DNA from: Cyanobacteria bacterium OH_CFB_184 | Lineage (GTDB): Bacteria > Cyanobacteriota > Vampirovibrionia > Gastranaerophilales > Gastranaerophilaceae | Length of the DNA stretch: 6,906 bases | Direction of reading: 5' to 3' | NCBI GenBank assembly: GCA_023414155.1 | Contig: JAEZOG010000234.1 | Location: 1-6,906, forward strand | Shown here: positions 1-5,866 of the stretch, piece by piece | Layout of the letters: every line of letters starts with the position of its first letter | How positions within the stretch are numbered: the stretch's first letter is position 1 | Notes under the pieces: model-generated | Seen by the model: only the letters and a program-made list of their open reading frames with translations | What the model was told of the DNA's origin: nothing | The model's database searches: none | Position numbers and translations under genes: made by a program

Positions 1-619
1 CATATTTTGTCATTTCTGCAGATTTTACATCCATTGTTATTATAGGGTTACCCGTTCTGACAAATGGAGAATATATTTCTTGCATTATTTCTGTGGCTTT
101 TTCAGAATCAGATCCAACAATAATTCTGTCTGGTTTCATAAAGTCTTCAACGGCAGCACCTTGTTTTAAAAACTCAGGATTTGAAACCACATCAAATTCA
201 TAATCAGTTTGGCTTTTTATTAATTCTGAAAGCTTTTCTCCGATTCCAATAGGAACGGTTGACTTGTTTACGATGACTTTGTATCCGTTTAATGATTTGG
301 CTATTTCTGTTGCCACTTGAAAAACTGCTGTTAAATCAACATTTCCTTCTCCATTTTGTGGAGTTCCTACGGCTATAAAGCATACATCGCTTTTTTGAAC
401 AGCACTTTTTAGATCATCTGAAAAAAATAATCTTTTTTCTTTTATGTTGGATTTTATTAAATCTTCAAGCCCTGGTTCATAGATTGGAATGATGCCTTGT
501 TTTAGGGCTTTTAGTTTGTCTAAATTTTTATCTACGCAGATAACGGTGTTCCCCATTTCTGCAAGACAAGTGCCTGCAACTAATCCGACGTATCCCGTTC
601 CAATCACGCAAAGCTTCAT
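1..619 (-). CDS. ugd: UDP-glucose 6-dehydrogenase, C-terminal part beyond window
   Basis: Cytoplasmic enzyme that oxidises UDP-glucose to UDP-glucuronate with two NAD+. Only the first 206 residues are visible; the frame is open at base 1. My translation shows an N-terminal Rossmann fold with GTGYVG at residues 7-12, AVGTPQ at 83-88, KSTVPIG at 119-125, SNPEFL at 146-151 (its Glu is the family's catalytic glutamate) and SAEMTKY at 200-206, the start of the central helix. The catalytic cysteine and C-terminal UDP-binding domain should lie just outside the window. The start is firm: the ATG shares one base (619) with the stop of the UDP-glucuronate decarboxylase gene, and an AAGGAA Shine-Dalgarno (629-634) sits 9 bases upstream, inside the end of that gene. 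Coupled translation with its pathway partner is therefore likely. UDP-ManNAc dehydrogenases are related, but SNPEFL and SAEMTKY favour the UDP-glucose enzyme. Confidence 0.93.
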   Translation of the reverse strand, partial: MKLCVIGTGYVGLVAGTCLAEMGNTVICVDKNLDKLKALKQGIIPIYEPGLEDLIKSNIKEKRLFFSDDLKSAVQKSDVCFIAVGTPQNGEGNVDLTAVFQVATEIAKSLNGYKVIVNKSTVPIGIGEKLSELIKSQTDYEFDVVSNPEFLKQGAAVEDFMKPDRIIVGSDSEKATEIMQEIYSPFVRTGNPIITMDVKSAEMTKY

Positions 620-1560
620 TATTTATTATTCCTTAATTTATTTTCAAAATATTCAATTGTTTTAACAAGCCCATCTTTTGTCTCTGTTTTTGGACTCCAG
701 TTTAATTTTTCTTTAGCAAGAGAAATATCGGGTTTTCTTTTTGTTGGATCATCTGATGGAAGAGGCTTATAGGTGATTTTTGAGCTCGAATTAGTCAGTT
801 CTATTATCATTTTGGCAAAATCTATAATTGGCGTCTCGATGTTATTTCCGATGTTTACAGGACCTGTAAAATCAGGTGTATTCATCATTTTAACCATTCC
901 ATCAACAAGGTCGTCTATATAGCAGAAAGAGCGGGTTTGAGAGCCGTCGCCGTATATTGTAATATTTTCATTTTTAAGTGCTTGAACTATGAAATTAGAA
1001 ACAACTCTTCCGTCATTTTCAGCCATTCTTGGGCCGTAAGTATTAAAAATTCTGATTATTTTGCTGTCTACATTATTTTGTCTTTTGTAGTCCATCATCA
1101 AAGTTTCTGCGGCTCTTTTTCCTTCGTCATAGCAGCTTCTTAAGCCGATTGGATTGACATTTCCCCAGTAATCTTCTTTTTGAGGATGAACTTGGGGGTC
1201 TCCGTATACTTCTGATGTTGATGCTTGAAGAATTGTTGCTTTGCAACGTTTTGCAAGACCTAACATATTAGTTATGCCTAAAATTGAGGTTTTCATTGTT
1301 TTTATAGGGTTATACTGATAATGAATAGGACTCGCCGGGCAAGCAAGATTATAAATTTGGTCGATTTCTGCGTAGTATTCTTTTGTAATATCATATCTGA
1401 CCAGCTCGAAGTGATCGTTCTCTAAAAGATGCCTGATGTTGTCTTTTGAACCGGTAAAGAAGTTATCAAGACAAATTATGTCATTTCCTTCAGAGAGTAA
1501 TCTTTCACATAAGTGACTTCCGATAAAGCCGGCACCGCCCGTGATTAGTATTCTTTTCAT
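619..1560 (-). CDS. uxs: UDP-glucuronate decarboxylase (UDP-xylose synthase)
   Basis: Extended short-chain dehydrogenase/reductase of 313 residues, normal for a soluble bacterial enzyme. It decarboxylates UDP-glucuronate to UDP-xylose with a tightly bound NAD+. Visible motifs are TGGAGFIG at 7-14 (NAD binding), [11 protein letters not shown] at 71-81, the catalytic STSEVYG at 114-120, WGNVNPIG at 132-139, and RSCYDEGKR at 141-149, which holds the YxxxK pair Tyr144/Lys148. GDGSQTRSF at 204-212 contains an arginine (Arg210) that probably matches the decarboxylase-specific arginine of ArnA. ACPASP and [13 protein letters not shown] separate this group from dTDP-glucose 4,6-dehydratases, a common misannotation. 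AGAGG at 1566-1570 lies 5 bases before the ATG. It is first of a two-gene operon with ugd downstream, so the two consecutive steps are co-expressed although the order is reversed. It diverges from galE. Confidence 0.9.
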   Translation of the reverse strand: MKRILITGGAGFIGSHLCERLLSEGNDIICLDNFFTGSKDNIRHLLENDHFELVRYDITKEYYAEIDQIYNLACPASPIHYQYNPIKTMKTSILGITNMLGLAKRCKATILQASTSEVYGDPQVHPQKEDYWGNVNPIGLRSCYDEGKRAAETLMMDYKRQNNVDSKIIRIFNTYGPRMAENDGRVVSNFIVQALKNENITIYGDGSQTRSFCYIDDLVDGMVKMMNTPDFTGPVNIGNNIETPIIDFAKMIIELTNSSSKITYKPLPSDDPTKRKPDISLAKEKLNWSPKTETKDGLVKTIEYFENKLRNNK

Positions 1561-1648
1561 TTTTGCCTCTTAAATTTTAGGAGCATTTTGTAAATAATGT
1601 GTATTTATATTCTATTTTAGTATAATAGATAGAAAAAGGGAATAATAA
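1561..1648. promoter_or_regulatory. Divergent promoter region between uxs-ugd and galE
   Basis: This 88-base AT-rich gap is the only place from which both the minus-strand uxs-ugd pair and the plus-strand galE can be transcribed, so it should hold two outward promoters. On the plus strand a perfect TATAAT is visible at 1621-1626. On the minus strand TATAAA (1609-1604) and TATACT are possible -10 boxes, but neither has a recognisable -35 and I cannot choose between them. I see no clear operator repeat. Confidence 0.6.
1621..1626 (+). promoter_or_regulatory. -10 box of the galE promoter
   Basis: Perfect TATAAT, 22 bases before the galE ATG. Transcription would start near 1633, leaving a leader of about 16 bases. 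The hexamer at the standard 17-base spacing (1598-1603, TGTGTA) is a poor -35, and there is no TGn extension. The assignment therefore rests on the -10 and its position. The match is suggestive but AT-rich DNA produces such boxes by chance. Confidence 0.45.
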
Positions 1649-2647
1649 ATGATTTTAGTTACAGGCGGGGCAGGATACATAGGTTCTCATGCGGTTATTA
1701 ACCTTGTAGAAGAGGGTTTTGACGTTTTAATCTTTGATAATTTAGAAACAGGTCATATTGAAATAGTTGAGGAATTAAAGTGGATTTCTCCAAAAGTCGA
1801 GTTTGTTCAAGGTGATTTGAAAAATTTTCAGGAGATTAATGTTGTATTTCAGCAACATAAAATTGATGCTGTGATGCATTTTGCTGCAAATTCACTTGTT
1901 GAAGAGTCTGTTAAAAATCCTGAACAATATTATTACAATAACGTATTTGGTTCTCTAAATCTTTTTAGAGCTATGCTTGAAAATGGTGTAAAAAAAATTA
2001 TTTTTTCTTCAACATGTGCAACTTATGGCGATCCAGTTTATTTGCCTATAGATGAAAAACATCCTCAAAATCCTATAAACCCGTATGGACAAACAAAGCT
2101 TATAATAGAAAAAATATTAAAAGATTATGATAAGGCCTACAACTTAAAGTCGATTATGCTTAGATACTTCAATGTTATAGGAGCTGATAAAAAAGCCAGA
2201 GTCGGTGAATGGCACGATATTGAGACTCATCTTGTTCCAAATATATTAAAATCAGAATTTAAAAAATCTGAAGCCTTTAAAATTTTTGGAAATGACTACG
2301 ACACAATCGATGGCACTTGTGTAAGAGATTATGTCAACGTTGAGGACCTTGTTGAGGCTCATAAAAAAGCATTAAAATTATTAAACAAAACAAATACTTC
2401 AGATATTTTTAATCTTGGAACAGGTTGTGGCAACAGCGTTAAAGAAGTTTTTGATCAAACAGAAAAAGTTTTAGGCAGAACTATTAATTGTGAAGTTTTC
2501 CCTCGCAGAGATGGTGATCCTGCCAAACTTTGCGCAGATAACAAGAAAGCTCAAGAAGTTTTGGGCTGGAAGCCTGAGCAATCTATGGGTACTTCAATAC
2601 TTACAGCTTATGAATGGGAAAAAAGGCTTCAATCTATAATTAATTAG
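1649..2647 (+). CDS. galE: UDP-glucose 4-epimerase
   Basis: Interconverts UDP-glucose and UDP-galactose in the cytoplasm using bound NAD+. At 332 residues it has normal GalE length. Motifs: GGAGYIGSH at 6-14 (NAD binding), HFAANSLVEESV at 77-88, FSSTCATYGD at 119-128 with Thr122 at the catalytic Ser/Thr position, NPYGQTK at 144-150 with Tyr146/Lys150, LRYFNVIGAD at 171-180, GTCVRDYVNVEDL at 222-234, and RRDGDPAKLCAD at 286-297. By alignment from memory, Leu294 stands where E. coli GalE has Tyr299. A smaller residue there is linked in the family to acceptance of N-acetylated UDP-hexoses, so substrate range may be broader than UDP-Glc/Gal. AAGGGA at 1636-1641, 7 bases upstream, fixes the ATG. 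Beside uxs it could also act on UDP-xylose, but the sequence cannot decide this. Its last 8 bases overlap the convergent gene. Confidence 0.93.
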   Translation: MILVTGGAGYIGSHAVINLVEEGFDVLIFDNLETGHIEIVEELKWISPKVEFVQGDLKNFQEINVVFQQHKIDAVMHFAANSLVEESVKNPEQYYYNNVFGSLNLFRAMLENGVKKIIFSSTCATYGDPVYLPIDEKHPQNPINPYGQTKLIIEKILKDYDKAYNLKSIMLRYFNVIGADKKARVGEWHDIETHLVPNILKSEFKKSEAFKIFGNDYDTIDGTCVRDYVNVEDLVEAHKKALKLLNKTNTSDIFNLGTGCGNSVKEVFDQTEKVLGRTINCEVFPRRDGDPAKLCADNKKAQEVLGWKPEQSMGTSILTAYEWEKRLQSIIN

Positions 2648-3185
2648 TTTTGTTATTTTCTTCTTTTTTGGCAATAGGTTTTATTATTAGAGGTTTTACA
2701 AACTCTAATGTTCCAATCATTCCTAGTACAGAAGAAGCTACTTTCAGAGTATTTGAAATTGCTTTTGGTTTAGAAATTATACTTGCCATTGTTCCTAGTG
2801 CTGTTGCACAAAAGAAGCTTAAATAGCCTTTAAATATACATCTTGGGACAGACACTGTATCATTTATGTCTTTGTATAAACTTGTTTTTGCATTGATCGT
2901 ATCAAAAAAAGAGTCTTGCAATGATTTTTTTTCTTGAGGCTTACTCTCTGCCTTTTCAGCTTTAGGTGTTTCGTTTGACTCAGTTTCTTGTGGTTCAGCT
3001 TCTATGGGTTTTGCATTGACGATTTGAGTTTCGGCGTTTTTTAATTCCGGTGATATCTCAACTGTATCTTTAGCAACGATTTCAGGTTGTTGCGGTTGAG
3101 TTTTTGGTGTTATTGGATTTGTATTTTGTGTATTAAAAGTAAAGTTGCTGAAATTTTTATTAATGTTAGAAACTGGAAATGTCAT
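2640..3185 (-). CDS. Unrecognised protein: disordered front, hydrophobic C-terminal half
   Basis: I do not recognise this 181-residue protein. Residues 1-30 are Asn/Thr/Phe-rich. Residues 25-90 are rich in Pro, Gln, Glu and Lys and probably disordered; they include KDTVEISPELK at 39-49. Residues 118-138 and about 147-169 are hydrophobic with small residues and could form two membrane helices or a buried hairpin, followed by a Lys/Asn-rich tail. There is no signal peptide, so if it is membrane-bound it would be anchored by its C-terminal half. The start is well supported: GGAGAAG (3190-3196) lies 4 bases before the ATG, and an extended -10 lies 25 bases upstream. Its tail overlaps the end of galE by 8 bases, tail to tail. 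The composition is typical of fast-evolving lineage-specific proteins. The strong ribosome binding site and promoter argue that the gene is real. Confidence 0.75.
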   Translation of the reverse strand: MTFPVSNINKNFSNFTFNTQNTNPITPKTQPQQPEIVAKDTVEISPELKNAETQIVNAKPIEAEPQETESNETPKAEKAESKPQEKKSLQDSFFDTINAKTSLYKDINDTVSVPRCIFKGYLSFFCATALGTMASIISKPKAISNTLKVASSVLGMIGTLEFVKPLIIKPIAKKEENNKTN

Positions 3186-3209
3186 TTTTCTTCTCCGTTA
3201 AGCTTTACT

Positions 3210-3218
3210 CTTATAACA
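3210..3218 (-). promoter_or_regulatory. Extended -10 promoter for the 181-residue protein
   Basis: Read on the minus strand, the sequence is TGTTATAAG, which fits the extended -10 pattern TGnTATAAT with one mismatch. It ends 24 bases before the ATG at 3185, and a transcript would start near 3203. No TTGACA-like -35 is found at 16-18 bases, as is usual for extended -10 promoters. Confidence 0.45.
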
Positions 3219-3273
3219 GCTGAACATTATTTTTTTTGCTAGCTGAATTTTAAAAAATGAATATTTTTAACTG

Positions 3274-3282
3274 TGTTATAAT
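3274..3282 (+). promoter_or_regulatory. Extended -10 promoter for prenyl synthase and lepB
   Basis: TGTTATAAT is a perfect extended -10 (TG at 3274-3275, TATAAT at 3277-3282), giving a predicted transcript start near 3289. It lies inside the longest version of the prenyl synthase reading frame, downstream of its first ATG at 3257. If it is the promoter, translation must begin at a later codon. I see no good -35. It mirrors the extended -10 on the other strand at 3210-3218. Confidence 0.45.
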
Positions 3283-3301
3283 TGCTACAGAAATTATAAA
3301 T

Positions 3302-3305
3302 AGGA
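3302..3305 (+). promoter_or_regulatory. Shine-Dalgarno that selects a TTG start for the prenyl synthase
   Basis: AGGA sits 8 bases before the in-frame TTG at 3314, an ideal spacing. For the ATG at 3305 it is unusable because it overlaps that codon. The ATG at 3257 is preceded only by an A/T-rich stretch with no purine-rich site. Confidence 0.45.
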
Positions 3306-3313
3306 TGATATTT

Positions 3314-4246
3314 TTGGGCTCTTATCAAAATATAATCGCTTGTATTCACCCAGACTTAAAGGTTTTGGATGAAAATTTATATAAAATTCTTAAAGAAAAA
3401 GAAAACGATTTAACAGGAAAGTTGGAAAAATATCTTTTTTCTAAGTCAAAAAGAATCCGTTCTGTTTTGATATTTCTTTTTTCTAGGGCAATTGATTTTA
3501 AAGAAACTGATAAAGCATACAAACTAGCTGCTGTAACTGAACTTATCCATAATGCAACCTTAATACACGATGATGTTATTGATGATTCTGATGTTAGACG
3601 TGGCGAAACTACTCTTAATTATGAATTTGATGCTGATCTTGCAGTTGTTGCGGGGGATTTTTTATTATCTATTGCGTTAGAAGAAATTTTATCTATCAAT
3701 TGTTCAGATGTTATAAAAATATTTGCAAAATCACTAAGAAAACTTTGTGAAGGTGAAATAAGCCAGTATTTTAATAAAAATAAAAAGACTTCACTTGATG
3801 AATATATTAATAAATCAGAGCAAAAGACAGCAACGCTTTTTAAAGCCGCCCTGCTTGCTTTAGATGCTGTTAATGGTCACAAAAATACAGAACAAATTTG
3901 TAAATTTGCTACAAACTTTGGGATTGCTTTTCAAATAAGGGATGATTTATTAAATATTATTGAAATCGATAAATCAAAACCGATTTTTAATGATATTAAA
4001 AGCGGTATTTATACTGCTCCTGTTTTGTTTTATTTACAAGAGCAAGGTGAAACGCCAGAAGAAATAACTGATAAGCTGTTAAATGATATTAGAAACTCTT
4101 GTGCGATTGAAAAAACTAAGCAATTAATACATAAGCATATTACCTTAGCTATTGATTCTTTAGATTTTCTACAAGATAATCTCTACAAGCAGTCAATTTT
4201 AAAATTGTGTAAATATATATCCGAGGATGAGAAAAGTGAATCTTAA
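3314..4246 (+). CDS. Long-chain polyprenyl diphosphate synthase (trans type)
   Basis: Condenses isopentenyl diphosphate onto an allylic primer to make an all-trans polyprenyl diphosphate, for example a quinone side chain. From the chosen TTG it has 310 residues. First aspartate-rich motif HDDVID at 85-90, then VRRG at 94-97, KT at 171-172, second motif FQIRDDLLN at 206-214, and GIYTAP at 231-236. The residue five before the first aspartate is Ala81; a small residue there marks long-chain products. Two departures from family consensus: the usual GGKRxRP reads KSKRIRS at 44-50 (Lys46 and Arg49 kept), and the last aspartate of the second motif is Asn214. The frame extends back to ATGs at 3305 and 3257, but the Shine-Dalgarno at 3302 and the -10 at 3277 favour TTG 3314, whose product begins where cyanobacterial relatives do. 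It overlaps lepB downstream. The exact chain length is unknown. Confidence 0.85.
   Translation: MGSYQNIIACIHPDLKVLDENLYKILKEKENDLTGKLEKYLFSKSKRIRSVLIFLFSRAIDFKETDKAYKLAAVTELIHNATLIHDDVIDDSDVRRGETTLNYEFDADLAVVAGDFLLSIALEEILSINCSDVIKIFAKSLRKLCEGEISQYFNKNKKTSLDEYINKSEQKTATLFKAALLALDAVNGHKNTEQICKFATNFGIAFQIRDDLLNIIEIDKSKPIFNDIKSGIYTAPVLFYLQEQGETPEEITDKLLNDIRNSCAIEKTKQLIHKHITLAIDSLDFLQDNLYKQSILKLCKYISEDEKSES
4223..4226 (+). promoter_or_regulatory. Shine-Dalgarno that selects a GTG start for lepB
   Basis: GAGG lies directly against the ATG at 4227, leaving no spacer, but 9 bases before the in-frame GTG at 4236. The GTG is therefore the better start. The site is inside the end of the prenyl synthase gene, so the two genes are probably translated in a coupled way. 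Confidence 0.45.
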
Positions 4247-4865
4247 CAAAGAAAAAGTCAAAGCAATACTTAGAGAAGTCATCGAAACAATTATTTTTGT
4301 AGTCGTAATGGTTATTGTTATAAGATTTTTCATCGGAGAAATCAGATGGATTCCATCTGCATCAATGCATCCTACTTTAGTTGAGGGTGATAGAGTTTTC
4401 GTAGAGAGATTTTCGCGTTTTTATTCAACTCCTGATCGTGGAGATATAATGGTTTTTTATCCTCCAGGAGAAACATTGCCGACAGATTACGGTGCTGTTT
4501 TTAGGAGATTAACTGGTTTTGCTTGTAAAGATGTAGCTTATATTAAACGAGTTGTTGGTTTGCCTGGTGACAGGTTCGAAGTTGTGAGAAAACCTGATGG
4601 CGTTTACAACGTTGTAATTAATGGCACGCCTCTAGTAGAACCATATGTTCAAAATCCAATGGATTACATTCCTTGTAGCTCTAATATGTACTGCGGACCT
4701 TTCGTTATTCCAAAAGGGCAGTATTTTATGATGGGTGATAATAGAGGTAACTCGCAGGATTCAAGATTCTGGGGATTTCTTCCTCAAGAAAGATTTATCG
4801 GTAAAGCCAAATTATTGTTCTGGCCGCCAACACACTTTGATTTTTTTAAAAAACAAAGTTACTAA
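4236..4865 (+). CDS. lepB: Signal peptidase I
   Basis: Membrane-bound serine protease that removes signal peptides from exported proteins on the outer face of the cytoplasmic membrane. From the GTG start it has 209 residues. A short Lys-rich cytoplasmic end leads into one membrane helix at about 18-33. The catalytic Ser43 is in PSASMHPTL (41-49), the general-base Lys104 in YIKRVVGLPGD (102-112), and the conserved MMGDNRGNSQDSR follows at 165-177, then WGFLP. This is a complete Ser/Lys peptidase. Unusual for the family are three cysteines in the exported part (97, 147 and 153), the last two in PCSSNMYCGP, with an extra segment before the catalytic lysine (about 82-100). An ATG start at 4227 would add three residues. 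The gene overlaps the prenyl synthase gene by 11 bases and shares its promoter. Its stop is one base from the stop of the convergent isocitrate dehydrogenase gene. Confidence 0.93.
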   Translation: MNLNKEKVKAILREVIETIIFVVVMVIVIRFFIGEIRWIPSASMHPTLVEGDRVFVERFSRFYSTPDRGDIMVFYPPGETLPTDYGAVFRRLTGFACKDVAYIKRVVGLPGDRFEVVRKPDGVYNVVINGTPLVEPYVQNPMDYIPCSSNMYCGPFVIPKGQYFMMGDNRGNSQDSRFWGFLPQERFIGKAKLLFWPPTHFDFFKKQSY

Positions 4866-4866
4866 A

Positions 4867-5862
4867 TTATAAAGAGTTAATTATCGCTTGAGTGAACTCT
4901 TCTGTTGAAGAGGTTCCACCTAAATCGCAAGTTAAAAATTCACCTTTTTCAAGAACTTTCATAAGTGCTTTTTCGATTTTTTCAGCAGTTTCTCTTTCTT
5001 GAATGTATTTAAGCATTTCAATTGCTGAAAGTAAAAGCGCAGTAGGATTAGCCTTATTTTGTCCTTTTATATCAGGTGCTGAACCGTGGACAGGCTCAAA
5101 TACTGCATAGTCTATTCCGATATTTGCGCCTTGAGCAACTCCAAGTCCGCCGATTAACCCTGCTGCAAGATCCGAAACGATATCACCATATAAATTTGGA
5201 AGCAGTAAGACATCAAATTTTTGAGGGTTTTGAACAAGTTGCATGCACAAGTTATCAACAAGTATTTCTTTGTATTCAATGTTTGGGTATTTTGCGGCGA
5301 CTTCTTTTGCGCATTCTAAAAATAGTCCGTCAGTAAGCTTACAAATATTAGCTTTTGAAACAGCCCATACTGTTTTTCTGTTGTTTTTAACCGCATAATC
5401 AAACGCAAATTCTGCAATTCTCAATGAAGCAGGTCTTGTAATTATTTTTATAGATTCAGCTGTATTTTCATCTATTTGTCGTTCTATTCCTGCATAAAGG
5501 TCTTCTGTATTTTCTCTTACAACAATTAAATCAACATCTTTAAACAGAGTTTTTACTCCGGGTAAATTTTTTGAGGGTCTTAAGTTTGCATACAAATCTA
5601 ATTCTTTTCTTAAAGCAACATTTACGCTTCTAAAACCCTTGCCGATTGGAGTAGTAACAGGTGCTTTTAATGCGATTTTATTCTTTTTTATTGAATCTAT
5701 TACTCTTTGTGGAAGCGGTGAACTTTCTGTTTCTACAACATCAGCTCCAGCGTTTTGGATATCCCAGTTTATTTCAAGTCCTGCTTTTTCAATTATTTTT
5801 ACAACAGAATTTGTGATTTCAGGACCTATTCCATCTCCGGGTATAAGGGTAATAGTTTTCAT
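4867..5862 (-). CDS. NAD-type isocitrate dehydrogenase
   Basis: Beta-decarboxylating dehydrogenase of 331 residues, probably turning isocitrate into 2-oxoglutarate, the carbon skeleton for glutamate. Motifs: PGDGIGPE at 8-15; the isocitrate-binding segment with Ser79, Asn81, Arg85 and Arg95 (SVNVALRKELDLYANLRP, 79-96); VRENTEDLYAG at 115-125; Lys170; Asp203 in VDNLCMQLV; LYGDIVSDLAAGL at 224-236 with Asp227 and Asp231; and HGSAPDIKGQNKANPTA at 259-275. Asp264-Ile265 replace the Lys-Tyr pair that binds the NADP phosphate in E. coli Icd, so NAD+ should be the cofactor. Ser-x-Asn and DLYANLRP separate it from 3-isopropylmalate dehydrogenase; a homoisocitrate dehydrogenase is the remaining alternative. 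GAAAGG (5870-5875) lies 7 bases before the ATG, within the end of cinA, 4 bases away, so it is the last gene of that operon. Confidence 0.88.
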   Translation of the reverse strand: MKTITLIPGDGIGPEITNSVVKIIEKAGLEINWDIQNAGADVVETESSPLPQRVIDSIKKNKIALKAPVTTPIGKGFRSVNVALRKELDLYANLRPSKNLPGVKTLFKDVDLIVVRENTEDLYAGIERQIDENTAESIKIITRPASLRIAEFAFDYAVKNNRKTVWAVSKANICKLTDGLFLECAKEVAAKYPNIEYKEILVDNLCMQLVQNPQKFDVLLLPNLYGDIVSDLAAGLIGGLGVAQGANIGIDYAVFEPVHGSAPDIKGQNKANPTALLLSAIEMLKYIQERETAEKIEKALMKVLEKGEFLTCDLGGTSSTEEFTQAIINSL

Positions 5863-5866
5863 GATT

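Noticed and set aside
937..1143. Plus-strand open frame of 68 codons
   Set aside because: It runs opposite to the well-conserved decarboxylase gene and has no family features; it is a shadow frame.
619..1560. Reading the decarboxylase as dTDP-glucose 4,6-dehydratase (RmlB)
   Set aside because: The ACPASP and [13 protein letters not shown] signatures and the coupled ugd gene point to UDP-glucuronate decarboxylase.
2648..2680. T-rich run after the galE stop as an intrinsic terminator
   Set aside because: No GC-containing hairpin precedes it and it is the coding end of the opposite gene.
3039..3071. KDTVEISPELK in the 181-residue protein as an FlgM anti-sigma factor signature
   Set aside because: Only this short motif resembles FlgM; the C-terminal sigma-binding helices are absent and replaced by hydrophobic segments.
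4835..4858. Inverted repeat CTTTG...CAAAG around a T/A run at the end of lepB, as a terminator
   Set aside because: The stem is almost all A/T, lies inside the coding region, and is not followed by a T-run on the plus strand.
4872..4901. 7-base inverted repeat AAGAGTT/AACTCTT with a 16-base loop
   Set aside because: It lies in the end of the isocitrate dehydrogenase coding sequence, has a weak stem and no T-run; chance occurrence is likely.
5076..5336. Plus-strand open frames opposite isocitrate dehydrogenase and cinA (also at 5639-5890 and 5967-6209)
   Set aside because: They are antisense to conserved genes, with no ribosome binding site or recognisable product.
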